Below, piece by piece: positions 7,465-15,554 of a stretch of DNA of 16,572 nucleotides (position 1 is the stretch's first letter; each line of letters starts with the position of its first letter). Source of the stretch: Bacteroidota bacterium (GTDB taxonomy: Bacteria; Bacteroidota; Bacteroidia; Chitinophagales; Chitinophagaceae); contig CANHNT010000010.1 of assembly GCA_947461985.1 (NCBI GenBank), forward strand, positions 1 to 16,572. Reading direction: 5' to 3'. A program made the translations under genes and the position numbers. The notes under the pieces were generated by a model. It searched no databases, was not told where the DNA came from, and was given only the letters and a program-made list of their open reading frames with translations.

Positions 7465-8537
7465 TGGGTTCTACCTTAAAAGTATTAATAATTAACAATG
7501 TAGCATCTATGCAGGCAATTACTGCAAATGCATTAAACAAAATAGACCATGTAGAAGCCACTTGTATTGCCTTTGGAACGCACAAATATATTTCTACTTT
7601 TCCATCTACAATTGAACTAAAGTATGTCAATAAAAAAGAAAACTTATTGTTGTATTTGTATTACAAAATAATTTCAATTTTTAAGGTTTATCAGTACATT
7701 AAACAATCGGCAATTGTTCATTATGTATGGACACCAATTTTACCATTTGCATTAGATTTATATTTTTGTAAATTTTTAAATAAAAAAATACTCGTTGAGT
7801 TTGTAGGCAGTGAAATAAGAAAACCATCCGTGTTATTTTCTTTTAATAAATATTATAAAAGCGTTTTTAGCAACGGATATGAGTATTATCAACTTGAAAA
7901 AAATAATGAATCTGAAAAAGTACAAAAAGTGTTTTCAAAATTCAATGCAATCCCTACTGTTTGTCCTGAAATTAGTTTGTTTATAAATAAAAAATTATTC
8001 CCAAAAAACTATTTATATATGCAACGATTAAATAGTTCAGATTTTATTCCAAATTTTCCTTTAAAGAACAAAACGAAACCTTTAATTATTCATTCGCCTT
8101 CAGCAACAATTGCAAAAGGAACGAATTATATTTTACCAATAATTGAAGAGTTGAAATCTGAATATGATTTTGATTTTAAATTGTTGCACAATATTTCAAG
8201 AAATGAAGTATTAGAAATTATGAAAGATGCCGATATATTATTAGATCAAATTATTTTAGGTAGTTATGGGTTAGCAACATGTGAGGCAATGGCATTTGGT
8301 AAACCTGTAATGTGTTATATCATGCCAGAAGTATTTGAAGCTGGATTGGATAAAAATTGTCCTATCGTAAATACCAATCCAGATAATTTAAAAGAAAATC
8401 TAATCAAATTGATAACAAATCCTGCGTTGCGACACAATATTGGTATTGAATCTAGAAAGTTTGTAGAGAAATATCATAATGCAGATACTATTGCTAAAGA
8501 ATTAGTTGAAATTTATAGAACAGAATTAACTAAATAA
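7464..8537 (+). CDS. Glycosyltransferase, GT4-like (group 1)
   Basis: This 357-residue protein shows a GT-B pattern. The N-terminal half opens with LKVLIINNVASM and includes AIVHYVWTPILPFALD and ILVEFVGSEIRKP. The C-terminal nucleotide-sugar domain begins at IIHSPSATIAKGTNYI, which resembles the hinge strand seen in GT4 enzymes. The key donor-site segment is DADILLDQIILGSYGLATCEAMAFGKPVM. The conserved Glu of CEAMAFGKPV is present, but the first Glu of the classical EX7E pair is replaced by Gly, as in a subgroup with the DQxxxGxYG pattern. It should add one sugar to a lipid-linked oligosaccharide on the cytoplasmic face of the inner membrane. Donor and linkage are not predictable. The start ATG overlaps the preceding stop by one base and the flippase follows after 5 bp. 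It is the only glycosyltransferase in the window, so others must lie outside it. Confidence 0.88.
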   Translation: MGSTLKVLIINNVASMQAITANALNKIDHVEATCIAFGTHKYISTFPSTIELKYVNKKENLLLYLYYKIISIFKVYQYIKQSAIVHYVWTPILPFALDLYFCKFLNKKILVEFVGSEIRKPSVLFSFNKYYKSVFSNGYEYYQLEKNNESEKVQKVFSKFNAIPTVCPEISLFINKKLFPKNYLYMQRLNSSDFIPNFPLKNKTKPLIIHSPSATIAKGTNYILPIIEELKSEYDFDFKLLHNISRNEVLEIMKDADILLDQIILGSYGLATCEAMAFGKPVMCYIMPEVFEAGLDKNCPIVNTNPDNLKENLIKLITNPALRHNIGIESRKFVEKYHNADTIAKELVEIYRTELTK

Positions 8538-8542
8538 GGATT

Positions 8543-9988
8543 TTGAAAAAACTTTTATCCCAATTATTAGGCGAAAGCGCCATTTATGGAATTAGTAGTA
8601 TGGTAAGTAGATTTATATCTATTTTTTTAGTCCCTATTTATACAGCTTTATTATTACCAGATGATTATGGAAAATTGAGTTTAGTCAATTCTACATTTTA
8701 TTTTGTAAGCGCCCTTGCTGTTTTTGCAATGGACAGTGCATCTGCAAGATGGTATTACGACACGGAAGATTTAAATGAAAAAAAATCAATTTTTGCTAGT
8801 TGGTTTTGGTTTCAATTTTTCACTTCATTCATTTTATGTTTAATCATTGTTTCTTTTTCTACAATATTTGGCAACTTAATTTTAAAAGAGCAAAATCAAC
8901 AACTCCTTTTTATCATTCCTGCCATTGGATTAATCAGCAGTATTTTACCAACAATGATATCTAACTGGTTGCGATATCAACGAAAAGCCTTTCATACCGT
9001 CATTTTTACTTTATGTAATGTATTACTAAATATCGGATTGAATATTCTTTTTGTGGTGCACCTTAAAATGAATGTGAAAGGCATTTTATTAGCATTGTTA
9101 ATCAGCAATAGTTTGGCAAGTATTTATGTACTTACAATATTAAAAGATTGGATTCCTTTTCGCTATTTTTCTAAACAAAAATTAGTAGAAATGCTAAAAT
9201 ATGCAATGCCTTTAGTACCTACTGCTTTTGCATTTTGGATTCTAAATAGTTCTTCTACTTTTTTAATTAATTATTTTCATAACAAAACAGAAGTAGGATT
9301 ATTTCAAATTGGCAGTATGGTTGCATCGGCTGTGGGAATGGTTGTTGGTGCTTTTCAAATGTCATGGGGACCATTTGCTTTTTCAATCATAGAAAAACCA
9401 GAAGCTAAAAATGTATTTTCATTAGTGCTAACAGCATATAGTGCTTTAATGTGTACGGTTGCTTTAGGCGTAGCCCTATTTGCAAAAGAGTTATTAATAT
9501 TATTTACAAATGCTAAATATTATGATGCCTATATTGTAGCTGGCATTTTAGCTTTCAACAGTATTATTTATGGATATGCTTATATCGCTGTAATCGGTTC
9601 TAATATCAAAAAAGACAATAAACCTTTAGCTATTTCCATTTTTTTAGCTTCAATTATAACAACCCTATTTTACTTTTTTTTAGTCCCCAAATTTGGGAAA
9701 GAAGGTGCAGCGTTAAGTACCTTTTTAGGCTATATTATTGTCCCATTATATCTATTTAACCGCTCTCAAAAACATTGGCATATCCCTTTCAACTTTGGAT
9801 TGTCTCTTCTAATATTCTCCTTAGCGATTGTTACATTTATCGTTTCAATTCAATTAAACGAGAACATTATTTCTTTAAATATTATATTCAAAAAACTAAG
9901 TTTATATATTTTTTACGTATCTTTAATCTTGTTAATTATTTTTCTAAAACATCCAACTTTGAAAAAATACCTACTGAAAAAGAGTTAA
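8543..9988 (+). CDS. wzx: Wzx-type polysaccharide flippase (MOP superfamily), TTG start
   Basis: This 481-residue integral membrane protein has about a dozen or more hydrophobic helices across its length and few long soluble loops. The N-terminus (ESAIYGISSMVSRFISIFLVPIYT, with DYGKLSLVN following) is typical of Polysacc_synt/Wzx proteins. These move undecaprenyl-linked oligosaccharides from the cytoplasmic to the periplasmic face of the inner membrane. The region near residues 220-260 (AMPLVPTAFAFWILNSS and YFHNKTEVGLFQIG) also fits the family. I use the TTG at 8543, which gives MKKLLSQLLGES. It follows the previous stop by 5 bp, and TTG followed by an A-rich run is also the start of the SDR gene at 6138. 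No Wzy polymerase-like gene is next to it. The following gene is the very large secreted protein, 24 bp downstream. Confidence 0.93.
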   Translation: MKKLLSQLLGESAIYGISSMVSRFISIFLVPIYTALLLPDDYGKLSLVNSTFYFVSALAVFAMDSASARWYYDTEDLNEKKSIFASWFWFQFFTSFILCLIIVSFSTIFGNLILKEQNQQLLFIIPAIGLISSILPTMISNWLRYQRKAFHTVIFTLCNVLLNIGLNILFVVHLKMNVKGILLALLISNSLASIYVLTILKDWIPFRYFSKQKLVEMLKYAMPLVPTAFAFWILNSSSTFLINYFHNKTEVGLFQIGSMVASAVGMVVGAFQMSWGPFAFSIIEKPEAKNVFSLVLTAYSALMCTVALGVALFAKELLILFTNAKYYDAYIVAGILAFNSIIYGYAYIAVIGSNIKKDNKPLAISIFLASIITTLFYFFLVPKFGKEGAALSTFLGYIIVPLYLFNRSQKHWHIPFNFGLSLLIFSLAIVTFIVSIQLNENIISLNIIFKKLSLYIFYVSLILLIIFLKHPTLKKYLLKKS

Positions 9989-10012
9989 TTTTATAAACAA
10001 TATGGTCATGTT

Positions 10013-13000
10013 ATGCAAAAAAATAAAATCCTTATCCTTTTACTTTTTATATTTCCATTTAAAATAAATGCACAAATAACAGCATCTGACAGTATTTTTT
10101 TAAACTCAATATTCACTGAATCACTTTATATTTCTCCTGGTTCTTCTCCTGGGACTTGGTATTTAAATGATTCAATCGCTACTGTTTCAGATTTATATAA
10201 TTCCATAAATAATGAATTTAAATTTTATGATTCAGAATTTCCAAACTGTTATAAAAATATAACAATTGCGAACAACATGGTAAAAGACAACATTGTGAAT
10301 CCAACAATGAATTATTATTTTACTAATTTCGGAAATGCATACAAACAAATTGATCCAATTTACTATTTAAATTTTTCGTTGAATAGTAAAAGTACTAAAT
10401 CCTATTTCACCTATTCTCCAAAATCTACTAATTCGAGCGACAGTGTTGCTTTTCTAGTAATTCCGGGATCTAATAATAATCAGACAACTGAAGTTATAAA
10501 CGGTGTAGGTTATCATAATATCAATTGTTATGTAAAAAACTATTTAGAAACAATTGGGGATACTTATATTTATACTAAACCGGGTGAAGATTTTAGAGCT
10601 TTAAAACGAAAAAATAATAAATTAAATACGGGCGATTATTATACTCCCGGGGCACCTTCTTTTTTATATAATTACCTCAATTCAAATAATAAGCCATATG
10701 GTATTAACTATTTAATTGAGTGTATCGCCTTAATCAAGTATTTGAATAAAAAATATAAAAAAGTAATTTTATTAGGTTGTTCACAAGGCGGTTATGCAAC
10801 ATTATTAACCTCAATGAATTCAACTATAGATGCATCTGTAATATCCTCAGGTTATAGTATTAATTTTGACAATTCTCCTACTGATATTTATGCATTACAG
10901 CAAAATTTCGGAAATTTAACAACCAATTTATCTGACACCGCTGTAAAAAATGGTCTTAAAAAAAACAATGCCGAGTTTCTTTTTTCTTGGCCTAATTTAG
11001 ATAGTTATTGGTATCAACTTGAACATGATTCACATCCTACTCAAATTTATTTAACAGGATTAACTAATTGCAACTATTATTACAATTATACCTATCATTC
11101 TTTTCCTCAATGCGCTAATTTGGATACTTTTATTAATCGAGTTTTATTAAAACCAAAACCTTTTGTAAAAATTATTGATTCGCTTTGCAACTCTGATTCT
11201 GTAATATGCGCTATTAACTTTACGGGGATTCCTCCTTTTTCCTTTGATTTATACAAAGATTCAATCTATTTTAATTCTTATTCTACAAATACTAAGTCTC
11301 TCAATATTTCTATTTTCCAAAATGGAATTTATCAAATTAAAAATTTAGAAGATGCTGGTTCACAACCTGGTTTTAAAAGTGATTTTTTCACCATTAAAAA
11401 AAATAACAAAATAAATTTCACATTGCTGAGCAAGTCATTTGATTGTGATAGTCAAAAAACAAAAATATCTTTAAAATTAAATGGAACACCCCCTTGGAAT
11501 TTAAACTATAATTTTAATACCTCAATTTATAATGTGGTCACTAATGATAGTCTAAAAAAAATATATTTACCAAATGGAAATCTAATATTAAATTCTGTCA
11601 CAGATAGTAATTTATGTTTTAAAACAATTAACACGTATTTAAATTTAAATGAAGTTGCAGTAGACATCAATTTCTCGACTCCGCAGTACATTTGTGATAG
11701 CAATAAAACAGCCATTCCCCTTCTACTTTCAGGGAAAGCACCATGGAAAATTATATACAAAAAAAATAATACTCCTTATACAATTATAACTTCTTCAATT
11801 AATTATACAGTATTCTTATCGAATGGATCTTACTTATTTGAGAGTATTTCAGACTCCAACAATTGTTCTAAAATAATTAATCAAATTTTCAATTTTAATT
11901 ATCAACCGCTTTCTTATTCAATTACAAATCCTATTTACAATTGTGACTCAAATAAAGCTAAAATAAATTTTACACTCATTGGCAATCCACCATTCACTGT
12001 TTATTACAGAAAAAATAATGCCCCACAGTCGTTTTCAACTTCACAATTTTCAGTAGATAAATATTTTAATAATGGGTACTATATTTTTGATTCTATAAAA
12101 GGTGCAACTTGCAGTAAAAAAATTTCACCTGCTATTCAACATTATTTTTACTACAATTCAATTAATTTTTTTGCCACAAGTCCTTTATACATTTGTGATT
12201 CTAACAAAGCAAAAATAAATTTTACAGTACAAGGTAATCCCCCATATACAATTTCTTATTCTCAAAACGGCGTTGCCAATCAATTTGTAACATCTCAAAA
12301 TACAATTGATAAATATTACTCAAATGGCATTTATAATTTTTCGAAAATAACAGACGCAACTCAATGCAATCTTAATTTCAATGTCTTAAAAAATATTAAT
12401 TTTGATTCGTTGGGTTACCAAATGAGTATTCCGATTTACAATTGCGACTCAAATAAATCTAAAATTAATTTTGAGTTTCAAGGCAGTTCACCTTGGACTA
12501 TTTATTACAAAAAAAACAATATACCCTTCTCTCTAACTTCTACAAACTCGTCAATGGATGCATTTTTCGATAACGGAAACTACAGTTTTGATTCTGTTAA
12601 AGATGCAACTTGTTTTAAAATAATTTCACCTAGTATTCAACATACATTTAATTATACTCCAACCAACACAAGTATCTCTACTCCATTTTATAATTGCGAT
12701 TCAACTAAAACGTTTATTCAATTTACCTGTCAAGGCAATTCACCTTATACGGTCTATTATACTCAAAATGGGATCTTAAATCAATTTACTACTTACAGTG
12801 GTTACACGAATAAAGCACTCAATAATGGTTTATATTATTTCATTCAATCTATAGATAGTTTAAATTGCAATGCACCAATAAATCAAATTCAGAATATTAA
12901 TTATCAACCATTAAATTATTCGTTTGCTGATCTTGGATTTAATTGCGATTCAAACAAAACAAAATTAAATATCACTTTATCAGGAAATTCACCATGGACA

Positions 13001-15382
13001 ATTTTTTATCGAAGAAACAATATTCCTCAAACTATTTCTACAAGTAATACCAACAATAATTTTTATTTCCTTAATGGAATGTATGAATTTGATTCTATCA
13101 AAGATGCGACCTGTACAAAGCCAATTAATCCTAGTATTCATTATAATTTTAATTACAGTCCTATCTCTGTAAGCACCCAAAATCCTATTTATGACTGTGA
13201 CTCGAATAAGGCATTTGTTCAATTTAATATCACCGGTAATCCTCCTTTCACATTAAATTATACGAAAGATGGAATAATTAATAACATGACAACCTCTTCT
13301 AATTATTTTAATCAATCCTTCCAAAATGGATTTTACTATTTTATTAAAGTAACCGACAATACCAATTGCCAAACACCGATAAACCAACTCAATCATATTC
13401 TATTCGATACCTTAAATTACAGGATTGATTCGCCTACATTTATTTGCGATTCTGTAAAAACAAAATTTCAATTTCATTTTCAAGGGAATGCTCCTTGGAC
13501 TGTTTTTTATCGCATAAACAATTCCCAAAACTCTTTCACAACAAGTGATCCCGATTATTCTTTTTTGACCACAAACAGCACATTCAATTTTGACTCTTTA
13601 AAAGATGCCACTTGTTCGAAAATAATGAACCCTGCGCTTGATTACACAATCAACAATTCCTTATTGAATGTAATAATGGATACGCCTATGTACGACTGCA
13701 ATGTAAACAAAGTTAAAGTACATTTTCAACTTCAAGGCAATGCTCCTTGGCAAATTCATTACTTTAAAATAGGCGTCCCTACAATATACAATACCTTTAC
13801 CACCTATGCCAATAATTATGATGCCTATTTCACAACGGGTAATTATATCATAGACAGTATTACCGATAACTCGAATTGTACAAAGGTTTATAATACTTAT
13901 GTTGATAATAGTTTCAGTCCAATTGGTTGTGTAAAAACAGCTACAATTTACAATTGCGATTCTAATAAAACTCAAATTAATTATCAATTATTAGGAGATG
14001 CCCCATGGACTATTTCTTATCTCAATATTGATTCAAACACTATACATCAAGAGTACACAAGCTCTAATAATTTCAACTTGTTTTTAAATAATGGGAATTA
14101 TGTAATTCTATCGCTAACTGATTACAAATGCACCAAATTAATTAATGACACCCTGCATTTAAATGTTCCAAAATTAATTTCTACGATTTCGGCCGAAGCA
14201 GTTTCTTGTGATTCCAATAAAATGTATGTAATTATTAAAGCAACCTCTGGCAATCCTCCATATTATTATAAATATTATAAAAACAATATCCTTCAAACTA
14301 AAACTTCGTATTTTCCTACAGACACTTTTTATTTAGAAAACGGAGCTTATTTTTTTGAACGAATGTGGGATTCAATTGGGTGCGAAATTATTTTCAATAA
14401 AAATGTGGTGGTTGAATACAATCCTTTCTTTTTAAATAACATCACCAATAAATACAATTGTGAAAAAGACAGCACCTTAGTAAGTTTTGATATTTCTAAT
14501 TACGATGATGTCTATTTACAATATACCAAAAACAACAGTCCTGTTTCGTCTTTAAATATTGATTATAACATGCAAGATTTTTATTTTTCTAATGGCACCT
14601 ATCATTGGATAAATATTATGGATTCTATTGGTTGTACTAAATCGATTGATCAATATTTAGAAATAAATAATGAACCGATTCAAATTAATAAAGATTCTTT
14701 GATTAAGGATTGTGAAAACCGAGAATACACCTATCAATTTTCGTTTGATGGAAAATCTCCTTGGAAAGTAAATTATAATAAAAACAATATTTTTCAAACT
14801 GAAACATTTTTTAATGAAAATAATAATTGGACAATTCCTGCTGGAAAATATTATTTCATAAATGTGACCGACAGCAATTTATGCTCAATGGATATTCTGC
14901 GACAAGATACGCTGACTCAATTCTTGAGCCAAAACCCTATTATTGAATATACCAATAACAGAATTACAGCTACACAAATCCCATATAATTATACTTGGTA
15001 CAAAGACAATGTAATTATTCCAAATGAAAAAAGCAATGTCATTAACCCTTATGGTAATGGTGTTTATGCTGCTTCTACGTTGGACAGTGCTGGATGTATT
15101 TATTACTCAAATAAAATCACCCTTAATTTCCCTGAAGACATTAACCTTTATCCGAATCCTTCGAGTGATCAAGTAAATATTACAGTCAACGCAAATTATG
15201 GTGATTATTGGGAATATACGTTACATGATATGTTTGGCAATCAAATCGCACATGAACTAGTTTCATTCCCTTACAAAGAAATCAATATAGAACACTTGGC
15301 AAAAGGAGTATACCACTTTGTTATTGAATTTTCTGTTGGATTTAATGCTGATAAAAAAGTCATCCGATTTATGAAAAACTAA
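10013..15382 (+). CDS. Giant T9SS-secreted protein: alpha/beta-hydrolase-like domain, 15 SprB-like repeats, sorting domain
   Basis: This 1789-residue protein starts with a signal peptide (basic MQKNK, hydrophobic LILLLFIFPF, likely cut after KINA or the Q that follows, about residue 20). Residues 22 to about 375 resemble an alpha/beta hydrolase. A strand FLVIPGSNNN at 147-156 is followed by the nucleophile elbow GCSQGG with Ser257, and His362 in YTYHSFP is a candidate base. I do not see a convincing acidic partner. Residues from about 380 to 1645 are fifteen tandem units of 83-86 residues with the pattern C-D-S-N-K, then G-N-P-P-W/Y/F-T, then N-G-x-Y, then D-x-x-x-C. Two cysteines per unit probably form a disulfide, and the layout resembles SprB/PKD-like beta-sandwich repeats of gliding-associated adhesins. 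One more Ig-like domain follows. Residues from about 1710 (LYPNPSSDQVNI) to the end form a type A T9SS sorting domain with GVYHFVIE. It is therefore likely exported across the outer membrane and held at the surface. The gene follows the flippase by 24 bp, in operon position. Substrate and ligand are unknown; esterase or peptidase activity is only a guess. Confidence 0.9.
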   Translation: MQKNKILILLLFIFPFKINAQITASDSIFLNSIFTESLYISPGSSPGTWYLNDSIATVSDLYNSINNEFKFYDSEFPNCYKNITIANNMVKDNIVNPTMNYYFTNFGNAYKQIDPIYYLNFSLNSKSTKSYFTYSPKSTNSSDSVAFLVIPGSNNNQTTEVINGVGYHNINCYVKNYLETIGDTYIYTKPGEDFRALKRKNNKLNTGDYYTPGAPSFLYNYLNSNNKPYGINYLIECIALIKYLNKKYKKVILLGCSQGGYATLLTSMNSTIDASVISSGYSINFDNSPTDIYALQQNFGNLTTNLSDTAVKNGLKKNNAEFLFSWPNLDSYWYQLEHDSHPTQIYLTGLTNCNYYYNYTYHSFPQCANLDTFINRVLLKPKPFVKIIDSLCNSDSVICAINFTGIPPFSFDLYKDSIYFNSYSTNTKSLNISIFQNGIYQIKNLEDAGSQPGFKSDFFTIKKNNKINFTLLSKSFDCDSQKTKISLKLNGTPPWNLNYNFNTSIYNVVTNDSLKKIYLPNGNLILNSVTDSNLCFKTINTYLNLNEVAVDINFSTPQYICDSNKTAIPLLLSGKAPWKIIYKKNNTPYTIITSSINYTVFLSNGSYLFESISDSNNCSKIINQIFNFNYQPLSYSITNPIYNCDSNKAKINFTLIGNPPFTVYYRKNNAPQSFSTSQFSVDKYFNNGYYIFDSIKGATCSKKISPAIQHYFYYNSINFFATSPLYICDSNKAKINFTVQGNPPYTISYSQNGVANQFVTSQNTIDKYYSNGIYNFSKITDATQCNLNFNVLKNINFDSLGYQMSIPIYNCDSNKSKINFEFQGSSPWTIYYKKNNIPFSLTSTNSSMDAFFDNGNYSFDSVKDATCFKIISPSIQHTFNYTPTNTSISTPFYNCDSTKTFIQFTCQGNSPYTVYYTQNGILNQFTTYSGYTNKALNNGLYYFIQSIDSLNCNAPINQIQNINYQPLNYSFADLGFNCDSNKTKLNITLSGNSPWTIFYRRNNIPQTISTSNTNNNFYFLNGMYEFDSIKDATCTKPINPSIHYNFNYSPISVSTQNPIYDCDSNKAFVQFNITGNPPFTLNYTKDGIINNMTTSSNYFNQSFQNGFYYFIKVTDNTNCQTPINQLNHILFDTLNYRIDSPTFICDSVKTKFQFHFQGNAPWTVFYRINNSQNSFTTSDPDYSFLTTNSTFNFDSLKDATCSKIMNPALDYTINNSLLNVIMDTPMYDCNVNKVKVHFQLQGNAPWQIHYFKIGVPTIYNTFTTYANNYDAYFTTGNYIIDSITDNSNCTKVYNTYVDNSFSPIGCVKTATIYNCDSNKTQINYQLLGDAPWTISYLNIDSNTIHQEYTSSNNFNLFLNNGNYVILSLTDYKCTKLINDTLHLNVPKLISTISAEAVSCDSNKMYVIIKATSGNPPYYYKYYKNNILQTKTSYFPTDTFYLENGAYFFERMWDSIGCEIIFNKNVVVEYNPFFLNNITNKYNCEKDSTLVSFDISNYDDVYLQYTKNNSPVSSLNIDYNMQDFYFSNGTYHWINIMDSIGCTKSIDQYLEINNEPIQINKDSLIKDCENREYTYQFSFDGKSPWKVNYNKNNIFQTETFFNENNNWTIPAGKYYFINVTDSNLCSMDILRQDTLTQFLSQNPIIEYTNNRITATQIPYNYTWYKDNVIIPNEKSNVINPYGNGVYAASTLDSAGCIYYSNKITLNFPEDINLYPNPSSDQVNITVNANYGDYWEYTLHDMFGNQIAHELVSFPYKEINIEHLAKGVYHFVIEFSVGFNADKKVIRFMKN
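11150..14950 (+). repeat. Fifteen tandem ~84-codon repeats with an alternating A/B super-repeat
   Basis: The first cysteine of each unit lies at residues 392, 478, 561, 644, 728, 811, 895, 978, 1062, 1145, 1229, 1315, 1399, 1483 and 1567. From 561 to 1229 the spacing alternates strictly 83, 84, 83, 84, and so on. Units starting at 644, 811, 978 and 1145 share a D/G-A-T-C-x-K ending and mostly a P-S/A-I-Q/H motif. Units at 561, 728, 895 and 1062 share endings of the N-x-N-C type, and most have an INQ-type segment and a Q/D-x-L tail. The basic evolutionary block is thus a 167-residue, 501-bp pair. Units before 561 and after 1229 are more divergent. Outer boundaries are approximate. Confidence 0.88.
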
Positions 15383-15542
15383 TCTTAAGTCCTCATAATA
15401 GGCATCCTTTATTTTTTCAACCTTTCTTAATTCCAACATTTCCAATACATTATTCGGCACGCGATAGCTTTTGGGTACTTTTTTAATATCCATTTGATTG
15501 ATAATTTGTCTCAATAATCGTAGGAGGTTTTATATTACACCC

Positions 15543-15550
15543 TATCTTTG
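15543..15550 (+). promoter_or_regulatory. -7 promoter element (TATCTTTG) before the E1 gene
   Basis: TATCTTTG is an exact match to the TAnnTTTG -7 consensus of Bacteroidota sigma factors. It ends 4 bp before the ATG at 15555, so transcription would start at or next to the start codon and the mRNA would be leaderless or nearly so. A TTTG at 15505-15508 is too far upstream to be a normal -33 partner, so only the -7 element is well supported. Confidence 0.6.
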
Positions 15551-15554
15551 CGCC

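Noticed and set aside
8536..8540. AAGGA as a ribosome binding site for the flippase
   Set aside because: It is only 2 bp from the TTG start, too close for normal pairing, and forms part of the preceding stop codon region.
9775..9996. 73-codon open frame overlapping the end of the flippase in another frame
   Set aside because: It lies almost fully inside wzx, whose own frame has clear membrane-protein character, and its translation shows no domain or codon pattern of a real gene.
13661..13987. 108-codon minus-strand open frame inside the giant gene
   Set aside because: It is antisense to the repeat region. Its Ile- and Cys-rich product mirrors the repeated Asn, Thr and Ser codons of the + strand, as do other minus-strand frames at 11527-11760 and 12989-13222.
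11150..14950. CRISPR-like or satellite array suggested by regular repetition
   Set aside because: The periodicity is about 250 bp and the units are diverged coding sequence in one frame with conserved protein motifs, not short identical repeats with unique spacers.
15523..15527. GGAGG as a Shine-Dalgarno site for the E1 gene
   Set aside because: It lies 27 bp before the ATG at 15555 and upstream of the likely -7 promoter element, so it would not be in the mRNA.
15383..15542. Rho-independent terminator after the giant gene
   Set aside because: I found no GC-rich hairpin followed by a T run; the T-rich stretches are not preceded by a convincing stem.
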